DNA of 50,533 bases from Robiginitomaculum sp. GTDB taxonomy: Bacteria > Pseudomonadota > Alphaproteobacteria > Caulobacterales > Maricaulaceae. Shown here one piece after another: positions 18,531 through 28,140 of this stretch. The DNA lies in NCBI GenBank assembly GCA_016765135.1, contig JAESQN010000026.1:1-50533 (forward strand), given 5' to 3'. Numbering within the stretch: position 1 is the stretch's first letter; every line of letters begins with the position of its first letter. A model generated the notes under the pieces. It searched no databases and was not told where the DNA came from. It saw nothing but the letters and a program-made list of their open reading frames with translations. The translations under genes were made by a program, and so were the position numbers.

Positions 18531-19408
18531 CACATAGACCTTACCAGGTTTTTGACATAGGTCACATAGCCGCTTTTGGATTCTGTCTCCAAATTATTTA
18601 AAATATCTTGCTCGCTCACCCACCCCTGCATCAGTCCGATTTCTTCCAGACAAGCAATCTTTAACCCTTGGCGGTCTTCCAAAGTCTGGATAAAAGATGA
18701 AGCCTCAAGCAGGCTTTCATGGGTGCCTGAATCCAGCCAGGCAAAGCTACGCCCCAAAAGCTGTACTTCCAATTTTTCCGCGTCGAGATAGGCATTGTTT
18801 AAAGAAGTAATTTCCAACTCCCCACGCTTCGAAGGTGTGACCTGCTTGGCCAATGCCACCACATCATTGTCATAAAAATAAAGCCCGGTTGCTGCGTAGG
18901 CGCTTTTTGGATGCTCCGGCTTTTCCTCGAGAGAAATAACTTTCAAGTTTTCATCAAACTCCACCACGCCGTACCGCCCAGGGTCTTTTACCAAATACCC
19001 AAATATCGTTGCGCCGCCTTCTGTCTCAATTTTTTCTACAGTCTTCTTTAAGACCCGCATAAAACCTTGCCCGTAAAATAGATTGTCCCCCAAAATAAGC
19101 GCCACATTATCCTGACCAATAAAATCTTCGCCGACTATAAACGCTTCAGCCAAACCATTTGGGTGCTCTTGTACCGCATAGCTCAATTTGATGCCGAACG
19201 AAGAGCCATCGCCCAAAAGTTTACGGAATTGTTCCTGGTCATGGGGGGTCGTTATGATGAGAATATCTTGAATGCCCGCGAGCATAAGAACGCTCAGCGG
19301 ATAATAAATCATCGGCTTGTCATAGATCGGCAGCAATTGCTTCGAAACGGCTTGGGTAACAGGATATAGCCTTGTGCCCGAACCACCTGCAAGAACAATA
19401 CCTTTCAT
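18530..19408 (-). CDS. rfbA: Glucose-1-phosphate thymidylyltransferase
   Basis: First enzyme of dTDP-sugar synthesis, making dTDP-glucose from glucose 1-phosphate and dTTP. The nucleotidyltransferase signature [19 protein letters not shown] starts at residue 8, followed by [25 protein letters not shown] and EEKPEHPKS, over 292 residues as expected. AAGGAAA precedes the ATG. It is first in a coupled minus-strand operon rfbA-rfbB-prmA. The 132 bases between it and the preceding minus-strand gene end contain no recognisable terminator. Confidence 0.96.
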   Translation of the reverse strand: MKGIVLAGGSGTRLYPVTQAVSKQLLPIYDKPMIYYPLSVLMLAGIQDILIITTPHDQEQFRKLLGDGSSFGIKLSYAVQEHPNGLAEAFIVGEDFIGQDNVALILGDNLFYGQGFMRVLKKTVEKIETEGGATIFGYLVKDPGRYGVVEFDENLKVISLEEKPEHPKSAYAATGLYFYDNDVVALAKQVTPSKRGELEITSLNNAYLDAEKLEVQLLGRSFAWLDSGTHESLLEASSFIQTLEDRQGLKIACLEEIGLMQGWVSEQDILNNLETESKSGYVTYVKNLVRSM

Positions 19409-19540
19409 TTGGTTTCCTTTCGCACCACATCACGCCAAAATCATTTGCAGCATCAATAGCATATGGATGTCAAACAGGAAACCAAATATATAATTGCCAG
19501 CATAGGCTTAGGCGCTGGGTCTGGGTGAACAAATAACGCC

Positions 19541-22500
19541 CTATTCCTCTGCAACTTTTTCCTTTGTCACTTTCTTCACATTATCGGTCACATTACGCTC
19601 GATTAGTAAGCGGCGCGGGTCTAGCAAGACATAAGCCGGTTTTTGCTTGAGGGTGAATGAAAGCTCCGTTTCGGCTTTGGTGATATGCACCCGCTCAAGT
19701 TTGAGCCAGTCGCCGCCCAGAGTTTCTTTGGGGTCTTTGTCGTAAAACCCGATTTCGACCCATTCGTTTAATTCCTCGCCGTCAATCTCGCTCACGGATG
19801 TTTCCTTGCCGTCTTCTTCGGATGCGATGCGTTTATCAACCTTGGCGGTGAAGCTGACTTCATAGCCATTTGTGTCATCGCCCGAAAGCTTGACATCACC
19901 ATCAATGCTCATACGCCAAAACACAATCCTGTCCCAATAATCGGTAATCAGGCCTTGCATATCTTCAGGCGCGGCGGCACGCAGGGCGTCAACCAGTAGA
20001 ATAGTGGTCGGATAAGGCGCACCCTTGGAACCGTATTCCTCCAAGAAGCCGCGAATAGCCGCCTGCATTTTCTCTTCGCCCATATTTTGTTTAAGCCCCC
20101 AAAACACCCAGCTAGCTTTGTTGTAGTTCAGATAGGCCTGCCCTTCGGCCTTGGCCAAAGGTGGCTCATCGTCCCGATCAACAATCCGGCCCGTGAGGTA
20201 GGCCTGGATTGCCCGTTGTTCCAATAGACGCCGCGCTTTTTGCCAACCGAGTTCGCGCTCATAGGCAGTCATGGCAGCATTTTCCGTCAAGCCTTCCGAT
20301 AGTATATTAAAGCCTTTGGTCACGGCAGGTACGACTTGATGGCCGAACCATTGATGGGCAACCTCGTGCATGGTGACATAGGTGGCCAGGTCGACAGATT
20401 TATTGTCGTCCGGATCGCCCGGATCGCGAACAAAACCCATATTTTCTGAAAACGGTATGGTGCCGGCAAAGGCTTGGGCAAAGCTACGATAAGGAAATTC
20501 CATGATCCGGATCTGGTTATATTGATATGGGCCGTAAATCTCCGTGAACGTATCAAGGCTATCTTTCATGGCCTGCATCATAAGTTCGGTATTATAGTCA
20601 TGCGCATCATGGAAATAAATCGCCAGATCCACGTCCTTGCCATTGAACCCTTTGCTATCTTGCCATTTATCGCGGACAACCTCGAAGTCTGCCGACAGAA
20701 AAGAGAAGAAATTCAGGATTGGGTTGACGGCTTGGTAATCCCGGCACGCCTTTCCGTTTTCTTCATAGGTCCGCATCCGTTTACCTGGCGCAATTGGAAT
20801 TTGGCCGATGTCCGTACAGACCTTGGCTTTGAAGTCCACCCGATCAGCCGAGCGCCCAAAAAACAAAACCTGCCGCGCAACCATATCGGTACGGTCGGGC
20901 ATTTTTTCACGTTCCGGAAGACCGTATTTACGACGCTTGTCCGGGTTGGTCAGGCGGCGGTCAGTGACTTCTAGACCGGGCATGGAGGAAGAATTATCAA
21001 CAAATGTGCCGTTGCGTAAAATCCGGCTACCGTCTCCGAGTACCGGCGGGCTTTGCAGCAGCTCAAAGGCAAGTGTGGTCTTGGATCCGGGCTGGAAGGC
21101 CGGATCAAAACTAAACACTTTATAGCCGAAGTCTTCAAGAGCTTGGGTGTTTTCGCCTTCAGTTACAAGCTTGGCGCCATCTATGCTCAGGTGCAGGATT
21201 TCTCTTTTGTGAGAAACCGGGACACGGACATAGACCTCGCGCAAGGGTTCGGCATTGGCGTTTTCCAGAACATATGTGCCTTTAACCACCGAGGATTGTT
21301 TTGAGGGCGAAAATTGCATTTCAACATCAACACTGCGTATTTTGGGTATGGGGGCCTTTAATTGTGCACCCAGCAACTTTTCCCATTTAACCTGCGCAAG
21401 TTCGCCCTGCTTTGTTGTTCTAAAATCATTGTCAATATTATAGGACTTATAGATATAAGCCCCCGAGCCAGCAAAACTCGCAAGAAACAGGCTCGCAACA
21501 GCAATAGACGGGATTGTCAGGCGCTTATTCAGACCCCTCAAGCGGGCGCGCAAAGATGCTTGCAAGCCGCGACGCCAAAGCCAGATGCTGAGCACGGCGA
21601 ACAATGCCGCCAATGAACCCCAATAAAGCCCGAACCATTTAAAGCCGATAAGACTGGCAAAGCCGTTAAGTTCTGACAGTCCGCCCGCTGGCATTGAACC
21701 ATAATTCATCAAAGGATGAGCAAAGGGTAGAAAATTGATGCCTATGACAAAAAAGATCAAAATCGCCGCAGACGCGACCATGCCGGCTATGCGGCCCGGC
21801 ATGAAGTTTTGTACGAACAATACGAGGATACAGTAGAGCGCAAATGTTGGCACGAAACGAAAAGCGGTGAACTTAAAATGAGTAAGCGGGTTGACCGGAA
21901 CATCACCCAAAAACATTTGGGCTATCATACCAAAGGCAAGCCCGACAATAAATATGGTGAAAACAATGGCCATAAGCGCGGCCCATTTCGCCGCCATTAA
22001 CGGCCAGTTTCTGACCGGGCTTGCATCAATGATTTCGGTCATGCCCGCCACTTTATCGCGCCAAATAATTTCGCCGCTAAAGAAAATAATGATCAACATG
22101 GTCGGCAAAGACAGACTGCCAAACACCATGCCCACAAGCAAAGCGTTGGTCGGCAAGACCGGGTCGGGTGCAAACTTGATCTGAACAATCACAACAAGAG
22201 CGAAGAATACAACACAAAGGGCAGCTAAAATAATGAAAGGAATGGATTTAACCGTGCGTAAATATTCAAGCTTGAAGCGTGTCCAAAATGCTTTCACCGT
22301 GCTCCCGGTATTGTAATTGGTTTTCGCCGTGGGCAGGGTGATTGTCTGGGTGCTAATCAACTCGGCCTCTATCGCGTCTTTGACCTTGCCCGAGACAAGC
22401 CCGCGCTTGAACAGTTTGAATGTGGCAAGATACAAGAAGATCGCAAACCCGCCCCACACCAATCGGTTCAGGCCTACATAACCGCCCAGGGGCGACATGC

Positions 22501-23191
22501 GGGTATTTTGTTCGGCAGCAGGCCAAAACTCTGCTGCCAGGCTCAGCGCATTGGCCCCAAATGGGTCAACCAAAGCCATCACCCACTTGGGCGTGCTTTG
22601 CGTGGTCATCAAACCGCTGACCATATAGAGGAGAAATAAAGCAATAGCCGTAACATAAACCAGGGCTTTATTACGGGTAATGGCGGCTACGGCCGTATAT
22701 ATACCGCTGACCAATAATGCATTGATGACCATAAACACCAATGTTGGTTGCAAGAAATATAGAAGGTTTTTCGGCCCCAGTGATTCTGTGGCCAGCCACG
22801 GCATATATTGCCCCAGGGCCAGCCCCAATACGAAAGCAAAAAGACATAAAAACACGGCGATATAGACACCGATCATGCGGGTGATCATCATTGTGCTGGT
22901 TTTAATCGGCGCGGAATGGGTGATTTCGAGGAAGTTATGTACCTGGTCGCGCATCACCCCGCCAACAACAAACACCGCCCCGAAAAATATTGAGAACATG
23001 CTGAAAGCCGAGACCATAACCGCGACCGTGAGGGCACCATTGGCTTTAATGCGCTCGCCAGTGGCAGACATAGAGAAAAAATCCAGCGACATAAACAATG
23101 CGCCAAGAATAAACATGATGGAGACTACCACCCAAAACCCGATCTGGCTGGTGTGGAGTTTTATTTCGAATGCTAAAAGCTTGCCAAACAT
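19541..23191 (-). CDS. ABC permease fused to M1-family aminopeptidase
   Basis: A single 1216-residue chain. The N-terminal half (about residues 1-590) holds two sets of hydrophobic helices typical of ABC-2-type permeases. After another helix (about 570-595, SIAVASLFLASFAGSGAYIY) the C-terminal half is a gluzincin peptidase with the zinc motif HEVAHQWFGH (around residue 940) and the downstream Glu in LSEGLTENAAM, the M1 arrangement HExxH-x18-E. The peptidase should sit outside the cytoplasm. AGGAGG overlaps the stop of the preceding ATPase gene 9 bases away, so both are expressed together. Relatives are known only as predicted fusion proteins; substrate unknown. Confidence 0.88.
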   Translation of the reverse strand: MFGKLLAFEIKLHTSQIGFWVVVSIMFILGALFMSLDFFSMSATGERIKANGALTVAVMVSAFSMFSIFFGAVFVVGGVMRDQVHNFLEITHSAPIKTSTMMITRMIGVYIAVFLCLFAFVLGLALGQYMPWLATESLGPKNLLYFLQPTLVFMVINALLVSGIYTAVAAITRNKALVYVTAIALFLLYMVSGLMTTQSTPKWVMALVDPFGANALSLAAEFWPAAEQNTRMSPLGGYVGLNRLVWGGFAIFLYLATFKLFKRGLVSGKVKDAIEAELISTQTITLPTAKTNYNTGSTVKAFWTRFKLEYLRTVKSIPFIILAALCVVFFALVVIVQIKFAPDPVLPTNALLVGMVFGSLSLPTMLIIIFFSGEIIWRDKVAGMTEIIDASPVRNWPLMAAKWAALMAIVFTIFIVGLAFGMIAQMFLGDVPVNPLTHFKFTAFRFVPTFALYCILVLFVQNFMPGRIAGMVASAAILIFFVIGINFLPFAHPLMNYGSMPAGGLSELNGFASLIGFKWFGLYWGSLAALFAVLSIWLWRRGLQASLRARLRGLNKRLTIPSIAVASLFLASFAGSGAYIYKSYNIDNDFRTTKQGELAQVKWEKLLGAQLKAPIPKIRSVDVEMQFSPSKQSSVVKGTYVLENANAEPLREVYVRVPVSHKREILHLSIDGAKLVTEGENTQALEDFGYKVFSFDPAFQPGSKTTLAFELLQSPPVLGDGSRILRNGTFVDNSSSMPGLEVTDRRLTNPDKRRKYGLPEREKMPDRTDMVARQVLFFGRSADRVDFKAKVCTDIGQIPIAPGKRMRTYEENGKACRDYQAVNPILNFFSFLSADFEVVRDKWQDSKGFNGKDVDLAIYFHDAHDYNTELMMQAMKDSLDTFTEIYGPYQYNQIRIMEFPYRSFAQAFAGTIPFSENMGFVRDPGDPDDNKSVDLATYVTMHEVAHQWFGHQVVPAVTKGFNILSEGLTENAAMTAYERELGWQKARRLLEQRAIQAYLTGRIVDRDDEPPLAKAEGQAYLNYNKASWVFWGLKQNMGEEKMQAAIRGFLEEYGSKGAPYPTTILLVDALRAAAPEDMQGLITDYWDRIVFWRMSIDGDVKLSGDDTNGYEVSFTAKVDKRIASEEDGKETSVSEIDGEELNEWVEIGFYDKDPKETLGGDWLKLERVHITKAETELSFTLKQKPAYVLLDPRRLLIERNVTDNVKKVTKEKVAEE

Positions 23192-23200
23192 AGCAGCCTC

Positions 23201-24064
23201 CTACACAAATCTGTTTAAATGGGCGAAATAGGCGTCTTCCAAATCGGGCGCGGCTTTTTTGAAACCTTTCGGTGCCTCCCCAGCCAGAACCGAGACCGTC
23301 ACACCGCCTTTTTGTATCTGGGTTTTTAAAACCTGATGCCCTGCGCGCAGGGTTTCGACCTCGTCTTTATCAACTTGCTTACGCCAGACCCTACCGTCTA
23401 TTTTAGCGATCAAATCTTCCGGCGCACCGCGTGCAACGATTTCGCCGTCGCCCATTATCGCCATATCAAGGCACAGATCGCGGACATCATCAACAATATG
23501 GGTCGAGAGAATAATCACCCTGTCCTCCGCCGCCTCGCTGAGCAGGTTGAGAAACCTTTGGCGTTCCAGCGGATCAAGCCCGGCGGTGGGCTCATCAACA
23601 ATGAGAACTTTGGGATCACCGAGCAAAGCTTGTGCTACACCAAATCTTTGACGTTGCCCGCCGGAATAGGTGGACACGGCTGCGTATCGCTTGCTCCATA
23701 AATTAACCTCTTTCAGCAAGTTTTCCACCTGGGTCTTGCGTTCATTATTATCCGTAACGCCTTTTAATATGGCCAGATGGTCTAAAAGCGCCAACGCACT
23801 CATGCGCGGATATACCCCAAAGTCCTGGGGCAAATATCCCAACGTCCTGCGCATAGCGTTCGGGTCCTCGGCAATGTCGGTACCGTTCAATGTCACCGTG
23901 CCGCTATCTGGAAGTTGCAAGGTTGCCAATGTGCGCATGAGCGTAGATTTGCCAGCACCATTTGGCCCCAGCAGACCGAACATGCCTGGGCCCAAGTCCA
24001 GGGATACGTTTTTAAGGGCATCAATTTTGCCGAATGACTTGGAAATACTGTTGATACTTAACAC
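23201..24064 (-). CDS. ABC transporter ATP-binding protein
   Basis: The 287-residue ATPase subunit for the adjacent permease/peptidase fusion. Walker A is GPNGAGKST (about residues 34-42), the Q-loop lies at LPQDFGVYP, the signature is YSGGQRQRFGVAQAL, Walker B is VLIVDEPTAGLDP, and the H-loop is STHIVDD. The C-terminal 70 residues resemble the accessory domain of ABC-2 (drug/gliding/bacitracin-type) ATPases. The gap to the fusion gene is only 9 bases. The cytosolic dimer presumably powers export or mechanical work at the membrane. Confidence 0.92.
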   Translation of the reverse strand: MLSINSISKSFGKIDALKNVSLDLGPGMFGLLGPNGAGKSTLMRTLATLQLPDSGTVTLNGTDIAEDPNAMRRTLGYLPQDFGVYPRMSALALLDHLAILKGVTDNNERKTQVENLLKEVNLWSKRYAAVSTYSGGQRQRFGVAQALLGDPKVLIVDEPTAGLDPLERQRFLNLLSEAAEDRVIILSTHIVDDVRDLCLDMAIMGDGEIVARGAPEDLIAKIDGRVWRKQVDKDEVETLRAGHQVLKTQIQKGGVTVSVLAGEAPKGFKKAAPDLEDAYFAHLNRFV

Positions 24065-24170
24065 GTTAAAACCTCTCTCTCGCCTAAAATTCAGACGGTT
24101 TTCACATTTATGTTTTTATTGTTATACGATATGTACCTTATTGACAAGCGATAAGTTGCCAACAAACCCT

Positions 24171-25148
24171 TTAACCTAAATCCCGGCCTATAGCCAAAAA
24201 CTTTTCTCTGCGCCGGGCAATGCGAGCCTTGGCGTCCAGGGGACTTAGCTCTTTGAGGGCTGATGTGATAGCCGCGCCTACGGATTTTATAGTTTTTTCC
24301 CGGTTCCGGTGTGCCCCGCCCATAGGCTCTTTGATGATTTTATCTATGACCCCGAGCTTGATCAGGTCTTGCGCCGTAATTTTCATGGCCTTGGCAGCCG
24401 TTTCGGCCTTGGTCGCATCACGCCATAAAATCGATGCACACCCTTCGGGTGATATAACGGAATATACGGAATGTTCCAGCATGTTCACACTATCAGCCGT
24501 AGCAATGGCAATCGCCCCGCCCGACCCGCCTTCACCGGTGATCACCGTAACAAACGGGACTTTCAGGGCCAGGCCTTTATCTATAGAACGCGCAATGGCT
24601 TCCGCCTGACCACGTTCTTCGGCTCCGCGTCCCGGATAGGCGCCAGCCGTATCAACCAAGGAGACAACGGGGAGACCAAAGCGCTCCGCCAGCTCCATCA
24701 AACGCACAACTTTACGGTAACCTTCAGGCCCGGCCATGCCAAAATTATGTTTGAGACGGCTCTCCGTATCATGGCCTTTTTCTTGGCCTATAATGACAAT
24801 AGGTTGCCCGCGCAACCGGCCCAGACCACCGACCATGGCTTGGTCATCGCCAAACTTCCGGTCCCCGGACAGGGGCGTGAAATCCGCAATCATACCGTCT
24901 ATATAGTCGTGAAAATGCGGCCTTGAAGGGTGACGGGCAACCTGGGTTTTCTCCCAGGCGCCTAGTTTCGCGTAGATAGCCTTAAGCTGTTTGCCCGCCT
25001 TGTCTTCAAGGCGTGCCACTTCTTCGCTCACATCAACCCCACCAGCGTCTTTGAGGCCAGGGCTGTTGAGGGCCTTCAAATCATCGATTTTACTGTCCAG
25101 TTCGGCCAAAGGGCGTTCGAAATCCAGATAGGTACGGGCAGAACTCAT
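24171..25148 (-). CDS. accA: Acetyl-CoA carboxylase carboxyltransferase, alpha subunit
   Basis: Subunit that, with AccD, transfers the carboxyl group from biotin to acetyl-CoA in the first step of fatty-acid synthesis. Motifs include [15 protein letters not shown] at the N-terminus, [19 protein letters not shown], the oxyanion segment [17 protein letters not shown], and [17 protein letters not shown]. The start was set to ATG 25148 (MSSARTYL), which gives 325 residues and the standard N-terminus with GGAA upstream; the extra nine codons upstream are unlikely. accD is not in the window. The gene stands alone between the ABC pair and the Flp pilin. Confidence 0.96.
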   Translation of the reverse strand: MSSARTYLDFERPLAELDSKIDDLKALNSPGLKDAGGVDVSEEVARLEDKAGKQLKAIYAKLGAWEKTQVARHPSRPHFHDYIDGMIADFTPLSGDRKFGDDQAMVGGLGRLRGQPIVIIGQEKGHDTESRLKHNFGMAGPEGYRKVVRLMELAERFGLPVVSLVDTAGAYPGRGAEERGQAEAIARSIDKGLALKVPFVTVITGEGGSGGAIAIATADSVNMLEHSVYSVISPEGCASILWRDATKAETAAKAMKITAQDLIKLGVIDKIIKEPMGGAHRNREKTIKSVGAAITSALKELSPLDAKARIARRREKFLAIGRDLG

Positions 25149-25262
25149 AAGATGTTTCCAGCAAGTGTTAAGCAAGGGATATTATCAGGGCCACAAGCGG
25201 GGGCAAGCAAAAGATTTGGATATGTTGTTAAATTAAAGCCCCATTTGGGCCTGTGGATATGA

Positions 25263-25469
25263 TTAGCTGCTGGCCATATCATTTGAGACTGTTTCCCACA
25301 TTGTTGTAACCGCAGAAGCAATACCGTCTGCACCAACTATCAGGCCAACACCCAAAAGTGCTACAATCAAGCCGTATTCAATGGCCGTAGCACCATCGTT
25401 CGCCCGTGCAAAGTTTTGCACAAGGTTTCGGACAAAGTCCGCGACTGTATTTTTTCGCTTCTTACACAT
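25263..25469 (-). CDS. Flp/Fap-type pilin (type IVb)
   Basis: A small Flp pilin precursor of 68 residues. A basic leader is followed by DGATAIEYGLIVALLGVGL: cleavage after Gly would leave ATAIEY with the conserved Glu at +5, then the hydrophobic assembly helix. The pilin would be processed by a TadV-type prepilin peptidase and assembled by a Tad machine, but no tad/cpa genes are nearby, making this an orphan copy. ATG 25469 follows GGGGTGGAAA. The upstream region carries short palindromes (CTTTATAAAG at 25501-25510) of unknown meaning. Confidence 0.85.
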   Translation of the reverse strand: MCKKRKNTVADFVRNLVQNFARANDGATAIEYGLIVALLGVGLIVGADGIASAVTTMWETVSNDMASS

Positions 25470-25584
25470 TTTCCACCCCAATAACCTAAACTAAAGTTTG
25501 CTTTATAAAGTTGACGAGACGACCCCGCCAGAATTTTACATATACGTAAAAATGATTGCAATACCGCCAGGCACTTCAAACACT

Positions 25585-26004
25585 TTATTTTTCAAACCGA
25601 CGCCCACGCACCAGCCTGTCCCTTATTTCCTGGGCGAGCGGAATATCCGCCGGCACCAGATCAAGATCACAAATACGGTCGGGGAAAACCCAGCGTATTT
25701 GTTGCCCTTCTTTTGGACGAGCCATTCCGTCCCATTGACGGCAGAGAAATAACGGCATGAGCAGTTGAAAATCTTCGTATTCATGCGAAGCAAAACTGAA
25801 CGGCTGCAAACACCTAATGCAAGGTTCAACCCCTAGCTCTTCCCATAACTCGCGTCTAATCGCCTGTTCAGGCCCCTCTCCGTCCTCAATTTTACCACCC
25901 GGAAACTCCCACAGCCCCGCATGACTTTTATCTGCTGGTCTTTGGGCCATCAAAATTCGCCCATCCGTATCAATGAGCGCACATGCCGCAACCAACATCA
26001 ACAT
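25585..26004 (-). CDS. mutT: MutT-type Nudix hydrolase (8-oxo-dGTP diphosphatase)
   Basis: A 139-residue Nudix enzyme expected to cleanse oxidised nucleotides such as 8-oxo-dGTP. The Nudix box is complete: GGKIEDGEGPEQAIRRELWE followed by ELGVE. The preceding LMAQRPADKSHAGLWEFPG matches MutT rather than generic Nudix proteins. Alphaproteobacterial mutT often adjoins argJ; here it follows folD by 57 bases in the marC-yggT-folD-mutT run. The spacing would allow a separate promoter. Confidence 0.88.
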   Translation of the reverse strand: MLMLVAACALIDTDGRILMAQRPADKSHAGLWEFPGGKIEDGEGPEQAIRRELWEELGVEPCIRCLQPFSFASHEYEDFQLLMPLFLCRQWDGMARPKEGQQIRWVFPDRICDLDLVPADIPLAQEIRDRLVRGRRFEK

Positions 26005-26061
26005 ATCAAACCTACTCTCATTTTGTTAAAGCCCTGTGTAAGGGTGTAGTTAATATTCCGC

Positions 26062-26985
26062 TCACAGTTTATCTGGCATAGTCATATTACGCCGCGCACA
26101 GGCGGCTAAAACCGTATTGCGCAGCAAACAAGCGATGGTCATAGGCCCAACGCCGCCGGGTACAGGAGTGATTGCAGCAGCGTGCTTTACTGCCGCCGCG
26201 AAATCCACGTCTCCAACAAGTTTGGTTTTGCGCTTTGCTTTGGGGTTGTCATGCTTGTTATGCTGGTCAATGGCCACGCGGTTAATGCCCACATCTATGA
26301 CAATCGCGCCCTTTTTGATCCAATCGCCCTTGATCATCAAAGGCCGCCCGACGGCGGCCACCAATATATCGGCACTGCGGCAGATATCGGCCAGGTTTTT
26401 GGTGCGCGAATGGGCAATGGTGACCGTACAGTTTTGTTCCAGAAACAAAAATGCGGCGGGCTTACCCACCAGGATTGACCGCCCGACGATTACGCAATGC
26501 TTGCCCGATAAGCTGTCACCATCAGCCAGAGCAGATTTGGCCAAAATGACACAGCCCTCAGGCGTACAAGGACGCAGACCCCCACGGCCCAAAGACAACC
26601 GCCCGGCGCTAATTTCCGTAAGTCCGTCCACATCCTTGGCCGGATCAATGACTCCGATCACACGGTCGGTATCTATGCGGCCTGGTAATGGTAATTGCAC
26701 CAAAATACCGTCAACACTGTCATCCCCATTGAGGTTTTTAATCAAGTCTATCAGGGTTTGCTCAGACACATCCTCTGGCAGTTGATGCTCCAAAGAGCCC
26801 ATGCCGGCTTCTTTTGTGAATTTATGCTTGGAACGGACATAGACTTGGGACGCCGGATCGTCCCCGACCAAAACAACTGCCAAAGTCGGGGCATAATTAT
26901 AGGCGGACTTTAAGGTATTAACCGCCTCGGTCACATCAGCCCGAAGACTGGCTGCAATAATTTTTCCGTCAATAAGATTGGTCAT
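26062..26985 (-). CDS. folD: Methylenetetrahydrofolate dehydrogenase/cyclohydrolase
   Basis: Bifunctional one-carbon enzyme interconverting methylene-, methenyl- and 10-formyl-tetrahydrofolate with NADP. Signatures are [16 protein letters not shown] with the catalytic Lys, [10 protein letters not shown], the Rossmann segment [14 protein letters not shown], and [15 protein letters not shown]. At 307 residues it is slightly longer than usual, partly because of a basic insertion ([14 protein letters not shown], about residue 240). It lies 11 bases downstream of yggT, so the two are probably cotranscribed. Confidence 0.95.
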   Translation of the reverse strand: MTNLIDGKIIAASLRADVTEAVNTLKSAYNYAPTLAVVLVGDDPASQVYVRSKHKFTKEAGMGSLEHQLPEDVSEQTLIDLIKNLNGDDSVDGILVQLPLPGRIDTDRVIGVIDPAKDVDGLTEISAGRLSLGRGGLRPCTPEGCVILAKSALADGDSLSGKHCVIVGRSILVGKPAAFLFLEQNCTVTIAHSRTKNLADICRSADILVAAVGRPLMIKGDWIKKGAIVIDVGINRVAIDQHNKHDNPKAKRKTKLVGDVDFAAAVKHAAAITPVPGGVGPMTIACLLRNTVLAACARRNMTMPDKL

Positions 26986-26996
26986 GGTTTCAGCCC

Positions 26997-27293
26997 CTAA
27001 AGCAAGCTACCCGTTATTCTAAAACTTTCCAGCCAGTTGAGAATAAAATACAGGCCAAAAATCATCACAAGCGGGGATAAATCCAGCCCTCCGATTGAAG
27101 GTAAAATGCGCCTAATCCGCCCGGCTACAGGTTCAATCAGAGCGTTTAGAACCGATAATATTTGGCGCACCACAGGGTGGCGGGCGTCAATAACGCCGAA
27201 GGCCTGTAACCAGCTGGCAATGACCCAGATGATAATAACGAACAGGTACAGATTGATAATATTGATCAGTAAATTGATAATTGCATATGACAT
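26997..27293 (-). CDS. YggT family membrane protein
   Basis: A 98-residue integral membrane protein with two hydrophobic segments (about residues 5-33 and 68-92) joined by a loop containing [28 protein letters not shown], the conserved YggT pattern. The family is linked to envelope or osmotic functions and, in some bacteria, to cell division, but the molecular role is unsettled. It sits between marC and folD in a tight minus-strand cluster. Confidence 0.87.
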   Translation of the reverse strand: MSYAIINLLINIINLYLFVIIIWVIASWLQAFGVIDARHPVVRQILSVLNALIEPVAGRIRRILPSIGGLDLSPLVMIFGLYFILNWLESFRITGSLL

Positions 27294-27340
27294 AGTGGCT
27301 CCATTTTTTTCTTACTACGCCCAGCCGGTTTGTCTTGCAA

Positions 27341-27979
27341 TCACAAAAGGCCCGGCAGAGCGCCCTTAACACCATCTATGATGAATTGTGCCGCTAAAGA
27401 CGCCAATAAGAACCCAAGAACACGGGTCAAGACATTGGTGAAGGTCTTGCCCATAAGCTTCATTAAAAACCCGGCTATGAGGAACGAAACCAAGGTGATC
27501 AGCAAGACCGCACCCAGGGCTGCCAATATGGAGGTGACATCACCTGTACCTTCGGCATCAGACATCAAAAGCAAAAGAGACGCGATAGTGCCCGGCCCGG
27601 CAATCATGGGAATGCCCATAGGGAATACGGATATGTCCTCGGGGTTGGGGTTTGCCTCCAGGGTTTCTTCAGCCCTGGTTTCGCGGCTTTCCGTGCGCTG
27701 CTCAAACACCATTTGTAAGGCGATAATAAACAGCATGATCCCGCCCGCTATGCGCAGGGCGTTAAAGTCTATGCCCAGCGCATGGAAAATTATCTCGCCG
27801 AAAAACGCAAACACAAACAAAATACCTGCCGCAACCGTGACGGATTTAAACGCCATAATGCGCTGGTGGCGCTTGGACGTGCCTTGGGTCAAGGTCGCAA
27901 AAATCGGCGCACAGCCCGGCGGATCGATGATGACAAACAACACCGCAAATGCAGACAAGAATAATTCGAGGTTAAACAT
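27341..27979 (-). CDS. MarC family (UPF0056) membrane protein
   Basis: A 212-residue inner-membrane protein with about six hydrophobic helices. MarC-family features are FVIIDPPGCAPIFATLTQG near the N-terminus and FPMGIPMIAGPGTIASLL in the middle. It was once linked to multiple-antibiotic resistance in E. coli, but that role was not supported; the present function is unknown. GGGAG lies before the ATG. It is divergent from the porin gene, with an AT-rich inverted repeat between them. Confidence 0.9.
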   Translation of the reverse strand: MFNLELFLSAFAVLFVIIDPPGCAPIFATLTQGTSKRHQRIMAFKSVTVAAGILFVFAFFGEIIFHALGIDFNALRIAGGIMLFIIALQMVFEQRTESRETRAEETLEANPNPEDISVFPMGIPMIAGPGTIASLLLLMSDAEGTGDVTSILAALGAVLLITLVSFLIAGFLMKLMGKTFTNVLTRVLGFLLASLAAQFIIDGVKGALPGLL

Positions 27980-28034
27980 AAAGCTCCCTTATCCGAGAGG
28001 GCGCGCATTCGCAAGCCCTGTGGTGAATTGCCCC

Positions 28035-28060
28035 AATAATTATCACAATACATAATTATT
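28035..28060. promoter_or_regulatory. AT-rich perfect inverted repeat between marC and porin
   Basis: AATAATTAT and ATAATTATT form perfect 9-base arms separated by 8 bases (CACAATAC). The position in the 161-base divergent interval, 56 bases upstream of marC and 80 upstream of the porin, would suit an operator for either gene. The composition loosely recalls iron-regulator sites, but no consensus match is claimed. Confidence 0.35.
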
Positions 28061-28140
28061 AAAAAATCACTAGCCATAGGAAAAAGCATGGGTTAGAGGC
28101 ATTTTAATTGATTTAATACTCACATTGTCTGAGATTTGAC

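Noticed and set aside
26117-26785. 222-codon plus-strand frame over folD
   Set aside because: Antisense to an intact folD with all its motifs; no independent evidence of coding.
27330-28055. 241-codon plus-strand frame over marC
   Set aside because: Antisense to a recognisable MarC-family gene, and its product is a Lys/Asn/Ser/Pro-rich sequence without domain features.
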